Shown in pieces: positions 1 to 8,497 of a DNA stretch of 64,000 nt (the stretch's first letter is position 1; every line of letters begins with the position of its first letter). A model generated the notes under the pieces. The model worked only from the letters and a program-made list of their open reading frames with translations, was not told the DNA's origin and made no database searches. This DNA is from Burkholderiaceae bacterium (lineage in GTDB: Bacteria; Pseudomonadota; Gammaproteobacteria; Burkholderiales; Burkholderiaceae_D), in NCBI GenBank assembly GCA_019232795.1, contig JAFANH010000056.1, positions 45,831 to 109,830 on the forward strand. The letters run 5' to 3'. A program made the position numbers and the translations under genes.

Positions 1-145
1 TGCCCTGCTCCATCGCCGCTTCCAGGGCCTTGATGGACTTGGGCCGGCCAACGAACAGCGGGATCACCATGTGCGGAAAGACCACGACGTCGCGCAGCGG
101 CAAAAGCGGCAGTTGGGTGTGTTCTGTAAATGTTGTAGTCGTCAT
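1..145 (-). CDS. lon: Lon ATP-dependent protease, N-terminal fragment (cut by window edge)
   Basis: Reading leftwards from an ATG at 145 the frame begins [19 protein letters not shown] and continues with [15 protein letters not shown], the typical start of the Lon substrate-binding (LAN) domain. Only about 48 residues lie in the window, so the ATPase and Ser-Lys protease domains are not visible. Lon is a cytoplasmic AAA+ protease that degrades misfolded and regulatory proteins. It follows tig, clpP and clpX on the same strand, the usual proteobacterial order, but two terminator-like hairpins separate it from clpX, so it probably has its own promoter in 146-240. I could not assign that promoter confidently. 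Confidence 0.93.
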   Translation of the reverse strand, partial: MTTTTFTEHTQLPLLPLRDVVVFPHMVIPLFVGRPKSIKALEAAMEQG

Positions 146-237
146 GGCGAGCCTTATCGAGGAACTTTGTCAATGATGTTGGCGCGAAGGGCAAAAACAC
201 AAGCCCCGACTAATTGGCAAAGATCAAAATTTCCAAT

Positions 238-278
238 AAAAAAAGCCACACACGAAGTCGCCCTCGGGTGGCTTTACG
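238..278 (-). terminator. Second rho-independent terminator-like hairpin between clpX and lon
   Basis: The arms 242-249 (aaagccac) and 268-275 (gtggcttt) are perfect complements. On the minus strand the right side of the hairpin runs into a T-rich tract. It lies about 65 bp beyond the clpX terminator and in the same orientation, upstream of lon. Confidence 0.6.
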
Positions 279-340
279 ATGGAAGCCAGGATAAAAGAAG
301 CCTGAGTGATCTTTGCTGAATTAATTGTACTGCTTTTGCA

Positions 341-370
341 AAAAAAGCGGGTTGGAAACCCGCTTTTGTG
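341..370 (-). terminator. Rho-independent terminator of clpX
   Basis: An 11-bp perfect stem, 343-353 (aaaagcgggtt) with 357-367 (aacccgctttt), has a 3-nt loop and a T tract on the minus strand. It starts 24 bp downstream of the clpX stop codon. Confidence 0.85.
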
Positions 371-393
371 CAAAAAACCCTCAAATCCTTCGA

Positions 394-1665
394 TTATTGC
401 TTGCTGCCCGAGACTTTGGGCTGGTCGTGATAAATCATCAAAGGCTTGCCGCCGTTGGTGATCGTCGTTTCGTCGATGACCACCTTGGCAACATTTTGCT
501 GGCTCGGCAACTCGTACATCACGTCGAGCAAGGCATGCTCGAGGATGGAACGCAAGCCGCGCGCGCCAGTCTTGCGGGCCAACGCCTTCTTGGCGATCGC
601 CTGCAGGGCCGCCGGGCGCACTTCGAGTTCGGCGCCTTCCATGTCGAGCAGCTTGGAATACTGCTTGATCAGCGCATTCTTCGGCTCCAGCAGGATTTCG
701 ATCAATGCTGCTTCATTCAATTCGCTCAGCGTGGCCACCACCGGCAAACGGCCCACCAGTTCGGGAATCAGGCCGAACTTGATCAAGTCTTCCGGTTCGA
801 CGTCGAGCAACACCTCGCTGGCCTCGCGCTCCTTGCTGCTCTTGACGCTGGCGGAGAAACCAATGCCGCTCTTTTCCGAACGGTTGGAAATGATCTTGGC
901 GAGTCCGTCGAAGGCGCCGCCGCAGATGAACATGATGTTGGTGGTGTCGATCTGCACGAAATCCTGGTTCGGGTGCTTGCGCCCGCCTTGAGGCGGCACC
1001 GAAGCCATGGTGCCTTCGATCAGCTTCAGCAAAGCCTGCTGCACGCCTTCGCCGGAAACGTCGCGCGTGATCGAGGGATTGTCCGACTTCCGCGAAATCT
1101 TGTCGATTTCGTCGATGTAGACAATGCCCTTCTGTGCCTTCTCGACTTCGTAATTGCAGTTCTGCAGCAGCTTCTGGATGATGTTCTCGACGTCTTCGCC
1201 GACGTAGCCGGCCTCGGTCAAGGTGGTGGCATCGGCAATCACGAAGGGCACGTTCAGCATGCGCGCCAGCGTTTGCGCCAGCAGCGTCTTGCCCGAACCG
1301 GTCGGGCCAACCAGCAGGATGTTGCTCTTGGCCAGTTCGACATCGTCTTTCTTGCCCAAGTGCTTGAGGCGCTTGTAGTGGTTGTAGACCGCGACAGACA
1401 GGATGCGCTTGGCGGTTTCCTGGCCGATCACGTACTGGTCCAGCAGCTCGCAGATTTCGTGCGGTGTGGGCAGATCGGATTTCGGGCCCGAAACCGATTC
1501 GATGCTCGACGCTTCGTCGCGGATGATGTCATTGCAAAGGTCGATACACTCGTCGCAAATGAACACGGACGGACCCGCGATGAGTTTCTTCACCTCGTGC
1601 TGGCTCTTGCCGCAAAACGAGCAATAGAGCAGTTTTTCGCCACTGGAGGATTTTTTATCGGACAT
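394..1665 (-). CDS. clpX: ATP-dependent Clp protease ATP-binding subunit ClpX
   Basis: AAA+ unfoldase that recognises ssrA-tagged and other substrates, unfolds them and feeds them to ClpP in the cytoplasm. The 423-residue protein is full length. An N-terminal C4 zinc-binding domain has Cys15, Cys18, Cys37 and Cys40; Walker A is GPTGSGKT at about 120-127; Walker B is VYIDEID at about 182-188; the GYVGEDVE pore-loop segment follows at about 153-160, and an IGF-type ClpP-docking loop (SGIGFSA) is present further on. It lies 291 bp downstream of clpP and is followed by a strong terminator. The spacing to clpP leaves room for a separate clpX promoter. Confidence 0.98.
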   Translation of the reverse strand: MSDKKSSSGEKLLYCSFCGKSQHEVKKLIAGPSVFICDECIDLCNDIIRDEASSIESVSGPKSDLPTPHEICELLDQYVIGQETAKRILSVAVYNHYKRLKHLGKKDDVELAKSNILLVGPTGSGKTLLAQTLARMLNVPFVIADATTLTEAGYVGEDVENIIQKLLQNCNYEVEKAQKGIVYIDEIDKISRKSDNPSITRDVSGEGVQQALLKLIEGTMASVPPQGGRKHPNQDFVQIDTTNIMFICGGAFDGLAKIISNRSEKSGIGFSASVKSSKEREASEVLLDVEPEDLIKFGLIPELVGRLPVVATLSELNEAALIEILLEPKNALIKQYSKLLDMEGAELEVRPAALQAIAKKALARKTGARGLRSILEHALLDVMYELPSQQNVAKVVIDETTITNGGKPLMIYHDQPKVSGSKQ

Positions 1666-1909
1666 GGGTCAGTCTACGGATAAGCTATGGATAAGGATTA
1701 ATTCGATCTTACCTGCGAATTCAATATTCGTCACGCAACCGTCGCAGAAAAATCGGGAAATGATGTCAAGCTCAAGCAGTGACACACAGTCACACCCGAC
1801 TGGTATCAAATACGCATGATGTCTTGAACAAGAAAGCGATCAGGCAAAGTGCTCGACAAGTATTTCCGCACCGCAATCGTTGCCGATTTCGGTCGTGGCA
1901 GCCTGCTGA

Positions 1910-1948
1910 GACATGGCAGACCGACACTGCTGCCGGTCTCGCCATGTC
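1910..1948. other. Long stem-loop just downstream of clpP
   Basis: gacatggc-agaccg at 1910-1923 pairs with cggtct-cgccatgtc further right, leaving one bulged base and a loop of about 10 nt. No T tract follows on either strand, so this is more likely an mRNA-stabilising or processing hairpin in the clpP-clpX spacer than an intrinsic terminator. The rest of the 291-bp spacer shows nothing else I can name. Confidence 0.4.
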
Positions 1949-1956
1949 GCGAATGC

Positions 1957-2583
1957 TTAGCCGCGCTTGCTGAGCACCTTGTCAATCAAGCCATACTCGA
2001 CCGCTGCATCGGCAGACATGAAGTTGTCGCGTTCGGTGTCGCGCGCAATCTCTTCGACAGACTTGCCGGTATTCTCAGCCAGGATGCCATTCAGACGCTC
2101 ACGCAGGTAAAGGATTTCGCGTGCCTGGATTTCGATATCGGTCGCCTGCCCTTGTGCGCCGCCTGACGGCTGGTGAATCATGATGCGCGAATTCGGCAAA
2201 GAAAAGCGCTTGCCCTTGGCCCCGGCAGCCAGCAGGAAAGAACCCATCGAAGCGGCAAGGCCGGTGCATAAGGTGGACACTTCCGGCTTGATGAATTGCA
2301 TGGTGTCGTAAATCGCCATACCCGCAGAAACCGAACCGCCCGGCGAATTGATGTAAAAGGAAATATCCTTGTCCGGGTTTTCGCTTTCCAGGAACAGCAA
2401 CTGGGCGACGATGACGTTGGCGACCGCATCGTTGACGGGGCCGACCAGGAAAATCACGCGTTCCTTCAACAGGCGCGAATAGATGTCGTAAGCGCGCTCG
2501 CCGCGGCCGCTCTGCTCGATCACCATCGGCACCATGTTGAGCATCTGGGGTTCGAACGCTGGATTTCGTATCATGTTTGCCAT
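1957..2583 (-). CDS. clpP: ATP-dependent Clp protease proteolytic subunit ClpP
   Basis: Serine peptidase that forms the tetradecameric barrel degrading polypeptides delivered by ClpX or ClpA. The 208 residues match the family length. The catalytic triad is recognisable as Ser112 in AASMG, His137 in MIHQPSGG and Asp186 in DTERDNF, with spacing equal to that of E. coli ClpP. The N-terminus before [20 protein letters not shown] is a short propeptide-like segment; internal Met codons at residues 4 and 14 are alternative starts. It lies between tig and clpX, in the same orientation, about 100 bp after the tig stop. Confidence 0.98.
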   Translation of the reverse strand: MANMIRNPAFEPQMLNMVPMVIEQSGRGERAYDIYSRLLKERVIFLVGPVNDAVANVIVAQLLFLESENPDKDISFYINSPGGSVSAGMAIYDTMQFIKPEVSTLCTGLAASMGSFLLAAGAKGKRFSLPNSRIMIHQPSGGAQGQATDIEIQAREILYLRERLNGILAENTGKSVEEIARDTERDNFMSADAAVEYGLIDKVLSKRG

Positions 2584-2684
2584 GCACCTTTAAAGAAGTC
2601 GTTACACATTGCGCCAAATAAAAATTGCCGGGAGCTTGACGCTTCCCGGCAATTCTCGCAGAAAACGCGTGCTTCCGTACAAAC

Positions 2685-4034
2685 TTAGCCGCGGTTATTA
2701 CCCATCAATTCATCGAATTCGACGGTCTTGTCGGTGACCTTGGCTTTGCTCAAGACATAGTTAACGACGTTTTCTTCCAAAACAAGGGTCTCGACCTCGG
2801 CCAGACGGCGGCGGTCGCTGTAATAATATTTCAGGACCTGTTTCGGGTCTTCGTAGCTTTGCGCGAATTCCTCGACCTGAGCGCGTACCTGCTCCGGCTT
2901 GGCTTGCAATTCGTTGGCCCTGACCACTTCGGCCAGGATCAGGCCCAGGCGTACGCGGCGCTCGGCTTGAGCCGTGAACAGTTCCGGCGGGAACGGCATG
3001 TCCTGATTGACCTTCATGCCGCGCTGGGCCATATCCTGGCGCGTCATTTCGATCAGGCGCTGAATGTCTTGTTCGACCAGCGACTTCGGCAATTGCAACT
3101 CGGCGACCTTGATCAGCGCATCCATCACGCTGTCCTTGGTCTTGGACTTGGCACGATTGCCGACTTCACGCTCGAGGTTATCCTTGATATCGGCGCGCAT
3201 TTTTTCCATGTCGCCGTCTTCGATACCGAGCGATTTCGCGAATTCAGCATTGACTTCGGGCAGGTGCGCCCATTCCAGCTTCTTCAGTGTGATGGTGAAT
3301 TCGGCAGTCTTGCCGGCCACGTCCTTGCCGTGATAGTCCTCTGGGAAAGGCAGCGGAAAAACCTTTTGTTCGCCAACCTTCAGGCCGCGCGTGGCATTCT
3401 CGAACTCGGGCAACATACGGCCTTCGCCCAAGACGAAAGCGTAATCGGTCGCCTGGCCGCCCTGGAATTCGACGCCGTCGATCTTGCCGCTGAAGTCCAG
3501 CGTGACGCGGTCGCCGTCTTGGGCGCTCAGGTCGGCACCGCCATCACCGTGGGCGCTGTGCTCGCCCTTGACGTGGTAGTGCACGCGCTGCTTGCGCAGG
3601 ATGTCGATAGTCTTGTCGATTTCGGCGTCGGACACGTTGACGACCGTCTTTTCCACCTCGGTCGCACCCAGATCGCCGATCTTGACTTCCGGATAGATCT
3701 CGAAGGTCGCATCGAACGTCAGCGTGCCGGAAGCGGCGTCGCTGCCGTCTTTCGGTTCGATCTTGGGAAAGCCGGCGACACGCAGATTGTTTTCAGTCGC
3801 GGCATCGTTGAACGCGCGGCCGACCTTGTCGTTCAAGACTTCGGTCTCGACCTGGTAGCCGTATTGGGCGGCAACCATCTTCATCGGCACCTTGCCGGGG
3901 CGGAAGCCCGGTGCCTTGACCGTACGGGCGCGCACTTTCAGGCGCTTTTCCACTTCCGCCTGCACGTCCGCTGCGGCCAGCGAAATCGTGATGCGGCGCT
4001 CGAGTTTATCCAGGGTTTCGACTGCAGTTGCCAT
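2685..4034 (-). CDS. tig: Trigger factor (ribosome-associated chaperone, PPIase)
   Basis: Trigger factor docks at ribosomal protein L23 at the exit tunnel and protects nascent chains. The 449-residue protein starting [19 protein letters not shown] is standard length. The ribosome-binding signature reads [13 protein letters not shown] with one variation, followed by a central FKBP-like domain (about 150-250) and a helical C-terminal substrate-binding domain. I chose the ATG at 4034: the longer frame to 4097 runs back through the 3' half of the adjacent tRNA-Leu gene and cannot be the real start. It heads the tig-clpP-clpX group and starts 28 nt after the tRNA CCA end, so tRNA and tig may share a transcript. 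Confidence 0.97.
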   Translation of the reverse strand: MATAVETLDKLERRITISLAAADVQAEVEKRLKVRARTVKAPGFRPGKVPMKMVAAQYGYQVETEVLNDKVGRAFNDAATENNLRVAGFPKIEPKDGSDAASGTLTFDATFEIYPEVKIGDLGATEVEKTVVNVSDAEIDKTIDILRKQRVHYHVKGEHSAHGDGGADLSAQDGDRVTLDFSGKIDGVEFQGGQATDYAFVLGEGRMLPEFENATRGLKVGEQKVFPLPFPEDYHGKDVAGKTAEFTITLKKLEWAHLPEVNAEFAKSLGIEDGDMEKMRADIKDNLEREVGNRAKSKTKDSVMDALIKVAELQLPKSLVEQDIQRLIEMTRQDMAQRGMKVNQDMPFPPELFTAQAERRVRLGLILAEVVRANELQAKPEQVRAQVEEFAQSYEDPKQVLKYYYSDRRRLAEVETLVLEENVVNYVLSKAKVTDKTVEFDELMGNNRG

Positions 4035-4062
4035 GTGAATCGTCCAAAAATAAAGAATGCTG

Positions 4063-4149
4063 TGGTGCGAGGAGGGGGACTCGAACCCCCACACCATTGC
4101 TGGCGTCAGGACCTAAACCTGGTGCGTCTACCAATTTCGCCATCCTCGC
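4063..4149 (-). tRNA. tRNA-Leu (anticodon UAG)
   Basis: On the minus strand a 7-bp acceptor stem (GCGAGGA with TCCTCGC), an AATTGGTAGACGC D-arm, an anticodon loop containing TTTAGGT (anticodon TAG), a class II variable arm and a GGTTCGAGTCC T-arm can all be read. The 3' CCA is encoded (4063-4065). The length of 87 nt including CCA is normal for a long-variable-arm leucine tRNA. UAG reads CUA and other CUN codons. Confidence 0.97.
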
Positions 4150-4186
4150 GGGATTTTGGGCCCTACAGATACAAACAAACGCAAAA

Positions 4187-4230
4187 AATGCAAAGGGCGA
4201 CCCGAAGTGAAAACACGGTCGCCCTGCTTT
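4187..4230 (-). terminator. Strong terminator-like hairpin upstream of tRNA-Leu with no obvious parent gene
   Basis: A perfect 9-bp stem, 4194-4202 (agggcgacc) with 4217-4225 (ggtcgccct), is followed on the minus strand by TTTGCATTTTTT. It lies in the 341-bp spacer between tRNA-Leu (4149) and hpnC (4491), where no minus-strand gene ends. It may end an unannotated short transcript or attenuate transcription entering the tRNA-tig unit. The rest of this spacer shows nothing else I can assign; a TTGACC hexamer near 4331 is a possible hpnC -35 element without a convincing -10. Confidence 0.5.
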
Positions 4231-4490
4231 GCCTCTGCTCAGTTCCCTGTAGTAGGCGCTTCAACTTCAACCCGCTATTTTACTGGATTTTGGCTTAACT
4301 GGCGATTTTTATATCACCCCTGCCTTCATATTGACCTTGTCCCGCTGCCAAGAATTTCGCAGCCGACAATCGAGCAGCATTGCCCCCCCGGCCAAGATCA
4401 TGTGGACTTGCCATATCCGCAACGTTTCAACAAAACCTGTTACCCTTGCCCTTCCCTGCAATGCAGGCACCAATGCAGACGCAACCGACC

Positions 4491-5306
4491 ATGTCAGTCG
4501 ACCATTACGAAAATTTTCCCGTCGCATCGATCCTGCTGCCGGCACGCCTTCGTCCGGCCGTGGCTGCCATCTACCGCTTTGCACGTAGCGCCGACGATCT
4601 GGCCGACGAGGGCGAAGCGACACCCGCACAGCGCCTGGAGGCACTGACCACCTTTGAAGAGGGACTGCGGGCCATTGAGGCCGGCAAGTCCGCAACGACT
4701 CCGCTGTTCCAGGCACTGGCGGAAGTCGTGCATCAATACGGCCTGCCCCTGCAGCCTTTCCACGATCTGTTGTCCGCTTTCAAACAAGATGTCGTGACCA
4801 AACGCTATGCAAGCTTCGAAGGCTTGCTCGACTATTGCCGACGCTCGGCCAACCCGGTCGGCGCCTTGATGCTGCACCTGTACGGCGCTGCTACGCCGGA
4901 CAATCTGCGCGCTTCGGACGCCATCTGCTCCGCCCTGCAGCTGATCAATTTCTGGCAGGACGTCGCGGTCGATTGGGAAAAGGCGCGCATTTACCTGCCG
5001 CAGGAAGATATGGCACGTTTTGCGGTCACCGAGGCTCAGCTTGCCCGCGCCGAAGTCGACGCCGCATTTCGCGCATTGATGCAATTCCAGATCGCGCGCG
5101 CGCGCAGCATGATGGCCGGCGGCGTTCCGCTGGCCTTGCGCCTGCCCGGCAGAATCGGCTGGGAATTGCGGCTGGTTGTGCAAGGCGGACTGCGTATCCT
5201 GGAAAAAATCGCGGAAGCCGATTGCGACGTGTTCCGGCGCCGTCCGGTCCTCAACAAGCGCGACTACCTGCGGATGGCCTGGCGAGCACTGTGGATGCGG
5301 GCTTGA
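4491..5306 (+). CDS. hpnC: HpnC, squalene synthase-like (hydroxysqualene synthase)
   Basis: Member of the trans-isoprenyl diphosphate synthase (squalene/phytoene synthase) family. In the known HpnCDE route it converts presqualene diphosphate, made by HpnD, to hydroxysqualene. The two Mg/diphosphate-binding aspartate motifs are DDLADE (35-40) and QDVAVD, with DWEKARIYLP following (156-170). At 271 residues it is normal length. I prefer the ATG at 4491 (MSVDHYENFPVASILLP); upstream in-frame ATGs at 4461 and 4473 are possible and none has a clear Shine-Dalgarno. It sits 2.4 kb from its partners hpnD and hpnE, with two signalling genes on the other strand between them. Confidence 0.9.
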   Translation: MSVDHYENFPVASILLPARLRPAVAAIYRFARSADDLADEGEATPAQRLEALTTFEEGLRAIEAGKSATTPLFQALAEVVHQYGLPLQPFHDLLSAFKQDVVTKRYASFEGLLDYCRRSANPVGALMLHLYGAATPDNLRASDAICSALQLINFWQDVAVDWEKARIYLPQEDMARFAVTEAQLARAEVDAAFRALMQFQIARARSMMAGGVPLALRLPGRIGWELRLVVQGGLRILEKIAEADCDVFRRRPVLNKRDYLRMAWRALWMRA

Positions 5307-5340
5307 AAGGAGCTGGCGGCCGACGAAACCCTGTTCTGCG

Positions 5341-6315
5341 TCAGTGGAGCACGGCTTCGCGCTGCTCCGAGTATGCCGTCACGCGATTGCGTCCTCCATG
5401 CTTGGACTGATAAAGCGCCTCGTCCGCGTGCACGACCAATTGCCCGGCGCTCAGGCTATCGTCCAAGCTGGCAATGCCGACGCTGATGGTGACCTTGACC
5501 GGTCCGCCGCTTGCATCGACCTGCATGGCTTGAATCGCCTTGCGCAGGCGCTCCATCAATACATTTGAATTCTGGGGACTGATTTGCGGAAGAATCAGCG
5601 CGAATTCTTCCCCGCCATAACGGCACAATGTATCCGAGCTGCGCAGCATACCTTGCAGGCACAATGCCAGGCCATGCAATACCGCATCGCCCACCACGTG
5701 CCCATAGTTGTCGTTGACATCCTTGAAGTTGTCGATGTCTATCATCGCCAGCGCCAAGGGCCACTTGTAGCGGCGCGCACTGAGGATTTCCTGGGTGATC
5801 TGCTCGTCGAAAAACTTGCGGTTATACAGGCCGGTAAGGCCGTCGCGCCGGTTCAACTCCTCAAGATCGAGTGCCTGGTCCATAGTGCGATCAAGCAGCC
5901 GCAGCGCTTCCGCCACTTCGGTAGTGTCGTGAATGGTGATGCATGCCCCCTGGACAATGCCGTTCGCGTCGTACACAGGAAAAATCGAGGCATCCTGATA
6001 CATAAATTCCGATTCACCGGAGAGCGCCGGCGATGGCTTGAAACGAAACAGGTAGGGACGCTGTTTCCAGGAACTGAACGACGCGGTCTTCAAGATCAGG
6101 CAACTGCGGATTTTCTTTTCCAGCCAGTTACGATTCAATTCAGGGAAAAAATCGAATATGTTGTGACCCACCACATCCTCGGAACGGAAATTGCTGTTCA
6201 GTTCCATGAAGCGGTTCCACATCAGCACGTTGAAACGGCGGTCGACCACCACGATACCTACCGTCAACAGGCTGGCGACGATATTGGGAAAATCCACCGG
6301 ACCGCGATTGTCCAT
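5341..6315 (-). CDS. PAS-GGDEF diguanylate cyclase
   Basis: Predicted to make the second messenger cyclic-di-GMP from two GTP. An N-terminal PAS sensor (about 10-130, starting LTVGIVVVDRRFNVLMWN) is joined by a short helical linker to a GGDEF domain that begins RDGLTGLYNR (157-166). The active-site motif GGEEF is at 234-238 and the allosteric inhibitory site RSSD at 225-228, so both catalysis and product feedback should be intact. No membrane segment is visible, so it is probably cytoplasmic. The start lies 11 bp after the stop of the receiver-CheC gene; the two form an operon. Its 3' end converges on hpnC. Confidence 0.93.
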   Translation of the reverse strand: MDNRGPVDFPNIVASLLTVGIVVVDRRFNVLMWNRFMELNSNFRSEDVVGHNIFDFFPELNRNWLEKKIRSCLILKTASFSSWKQRPYLFRFKPSPALSGESEFMYQDASIFPVYDANGIVQGACITIHDTTEVAEALRLLDRTMDQALDLEELNRRDGLTGLYNRKFFDEQITQEILSARRYKWPLALAMIDIDNFKDVNDNYGHVVGDAVLHGLALCLQGMLRSSDTLCRYGGEEFALILPQISPQNSNVLMERLRKAIQAMQVDASGGPVKVTISVGIASLDDSLSAGQLVVHADEALYQSKHGGRNRVTAYSEQREAVLH

Positions 6316-6326
6316 GATTTCGCTAA

Positions 6327-7319
6327 CTAAGACTGTTGAGCCAGCGCACGCTTGACCTCGTTCAGGCAGGCCGCGGGCAGTGCAATCATCAATTCGAAAG
6401 GAACGTCATGCGATTCAAGGTGAAAAATAATGTCGATCAGCAGAGTCTGACCGTTCCAGGCCTGCAGCTCGCCGAACAGGCGGCGCAATGCTTCCTCGCA
6501 AGGCGCATCAAAAGCCAGAATGCGCGGCGCCCGCATGCCGGTGCGTAAATTCAGCAAGGTGCTGATCTCGAGGATGCAAGTACTGGAAAGCGCATTGCCC
6601 AGCTCCAGCAACAGTTCTTCTCGCTGGCGCCGGCCATCGCCGTCGCGATCGTCGAAGCCCAGCACTTCGCGCAAGGCCGCATAACTGGCCGGCCCGTAGA
6701 TGACGGCGATATCGCCGGACAATTCGCCGAAAAATTCCTGGTGCAACACGCTCACCCTCTCGTGTTCGCGCATCAGACGCTCTCGCGTTGCATGCGCGGC
6801 GGCGGCGCCGACTGCCCGTATTTCCGGTACGCGCAGATTCACGAAACCGGAAAAGGCTTCTGCCAGCGTCGCCCCTGCCTTGCCCATCGCGATATTCACG
6901 ATCTCGCCAAGCTGATCACGCTCATCTTCGGTAAACAGCTCCTGGGGACCGAGCAATTCGAGATCGGCAAACACCTCTCGCAAGCTTTCGATCTTCAGCG
7001 GCTTGGGGAGAAAGCCGGACGCACCCAACGCAGATACGCGTTCGCGCGTCTGCTTTTGCACGTCGGCGCTGATCACGACGCGCAGCGCGCGCATCTTGCG
7101 GCGCTGCATTTCGGCCAGCACGTCGTAACCGCTCATGCCCGGCATGGTCAGATCGAGCAAAACTGCATCGACCGGCCGTTCTTCGAGGATGGTCAGGGCT
7201 TCCTGGCCGCCGGCGGCTTCCAGGTAGGTAACCCCATCGCCCAGCAATTCGCGCATATACGCGGTGTTCACCTTGCGTGAACTCTTGGAGTCGTCGACAA
7301 CGAGCAAAGTCGAAATCAT
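6327..7319 (-). CDS. Response regulator with C-terminal CheC-type phosphatase domain
   Basis: A receiver domain occupies residues 1-120 of this 330-residue protein: acidic pair Asp9-Asp10, phosphoacceptor Asp56 in LLDLTMP, Ser84 and Lys106 in the PKP motif. The remainder resembles the CheC/CheX/FliY family, whose members dephosphorylate phospho-CheY. Both signature motifs are present, E139-I-V-N142 and E239-L-G-N242, which suggests a two-centre phosphatase. I chose MISTLLVVDD at 7319, since the conserved receiver strand starts there; an in-frame extension to 7382 adds 21 unconserved residues. The coupled downstream diguanylate cyclase suggests that phosphorylation or chemotaxis input is linked to cyclic-di-GMP output. 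No cognate kinase is in the window. Confidence 0.88.
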   Translation of the reverse strand: MISTLLVVDDSKSSRKVNTAYMRELLGDGVTYLEAAGGQEALTILEERPVDAVLLDLTMPGMSGYDVLAEMQRRKMRALRVVISADVQKQTRERVSALGASGFLPKPLKIESLREVFADLELLGPQELFTEDERDQLGEIVNIAMGKAGATLAEAFSGFVNLRVPEIRAVGAAAAHATRERLMREHERVSVLHQEFFGELSGDIAVIYGPASYAALREVLGFDDRDGDGRRQREELLLELGNALSSTCILEISTLLNLRTGMRAPRILAFDAPCEEALRRLFGELQAWNGQTLLIDIIFHLESHDVPFELMIALPAACLNEVKRALAQQS

Positions 7320-7578
7320 GGCATTCGCCTTCTCGAAACGGGTCGATACCGGAGGAGCCGATCCAAAGGAGCCGATGGGCACCGATCAAATCGTGAAACA
7401 AATTTATTCTTGCATCATTGTGTCACCGAATCGCGGAGCTGGCACTGCATAATTTGCCAGTGTCCGATACGTCCATGGCCGGCTAAGGCGGCGCATATTG
7501 CCCGACGGCCATACAGGGTCCACATCCCATGCCGAGCAAGCCGGACGCCATTAGTCCGGCCGATTCCGCGACTCTTGT

Positions 7579-7608
7579 TTGTCGGCAAGCCCATAAGTCG
7601 GTTAGGAT
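7579..7608 (+). promoter_or_regulatory. Candidate sigma-70 promoter of hpnDE, in a 344-bp divergent spacer
   Basis: TTGTCG (7579-7584) and TAGGAT (7603-7608) are 18 bp apart, 55 bp before the hpnD ATG. The match is only moderate. The spacer 7320-7663 also holds a perfect 7-bp hairpin (7540-7546 with 7554-7560) and no ORF I would support; it must carry the promoters of both the receiver-CheC operon (leftward) and hpnDE (rightward). Confidence 0.3.
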
Positions 7609-7663
7609 AGCGGCTTGCTTCTTTTCAGCCATCGGTTTCGCGCTCCAGTTTCTGCTTTGATCC

Positions 7664-8497
7664 ATGTCCCCCGACGACTATTGCCAACAAAAAGCCGCGC
7701 AGAGCGGTTCCAGCTTTTACTACAGCTTCCTGTTCTTGCCGGCGGAGCGCCGCCGCGCCATCACGGCCCTATATGCATTTTGCCGCGAGGTTGACGATAC
7801 GGTTGACGAGTGCACCGATGCGGCGGTAGCCCGTACCAAGCTGGCTTGGTGGCGCAAGGAAATCGGCGCCATGCAAGCCGGCAATCCGACGCATCCGGTG
7901 ACCCAGGCCCTGCTGCCTCACCTGCAGCCGTTTTCCATCGATGTGAAACACCTGCTGGCCATCGTCGACGGCATGGAAATGGATCTCGACCAGACCCGCT
8001 ACCTGGACTTCGCCGGCCTGCAGCGCTATTGCTGGCATGTCGCCGGCGTGGTCGGTATTCTGTCAGCCGGCATTTTCGGCAGCACGCGCCCCGAGACGCT
8101 GCAATACGCGGAAAAATTAGGCCTGGCGTTCCAGATGACCAATATCATCCGCGACGTCGGCGAAGACGCCCGCAAGGGCCGTATCTATTTGCCGGTCAAT
8201 GAGCTGCAGCAGTTCAACGTGACGGCGGCCGACGTTCTCAATGGACGCCATAGCGATAATTTCGTCAAGCTCATGCAATTCCAGGTCGAGCGCGCGCAAG
8301 CTTTGTACGATGCAGCCTTTGCCCTGCTGCCTGCGGCCGACCGGCGCGCGCAGCGCCCGGGCCTGATGATGGCTGCCATCTATCGTTCGCTCCTGACCGA
8401 AATTGAAAGCGACGGCTTCCACGTCCTGAACCAGCGTATTTCACTCACGCCTATCCGCAAGCTGTGGTTGGCGTGGAAGACTTATGTTTTCGGGTAA
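7664..8497 (+). CDS. hpnD: HpnD, presqualene diphosphate synthase
   Basis: Squalene/phytoene synthase family enzyme that in the HpnCDE pathway condenses two farnesyl diphosphates to presqualene diphosphate. The 277-residue protein has the first aspartate motif DDTVDE (44-49), the second as Asp164 and Asp168 in IIRDVGEDARKGRIYLP, and the FYYSFLFLP substrate-binding segment near the N-terminus. It is the better conserved of the two synthase homologues here and overlaps the next gene, hpnE, by 14 nt, so they are translationally coupled. Squalene-hopene cyclase, which would use the product, is not in this window. Confidence 0.94.
   Translation: MSPDDYCQQKAAQSGSSFYYSFLFLPAERRRAITALYAFCREVDDTVDECTDAAVARTKLAWWRKEIGAMQAGNPTHPVTQALLPHLQPFSIDVKHLLAIVDGMEMDLDQTRYLDFAGLQRYCWHVAGVVGILSAGIFGSTRPETLQYAEKLGLAFQMTNIIRDVGEDARKGRIYLPVNELQQFNVTAADVLNGRHSDNFVKLMQFQVERAQALYDAAFALLPAADRRAQRPGLMMAAIYRSLLTEIESDGFHVLNQRISLTPIRKLWLAWKTYVFG

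Noticed and set aside
325..1683. 452-codon plus-strand frame opposite clpX
   Set aside because: It lies wholly antisense to a clear clpX with all motifs; its translation shows no domain and reflects third-position GC bias.
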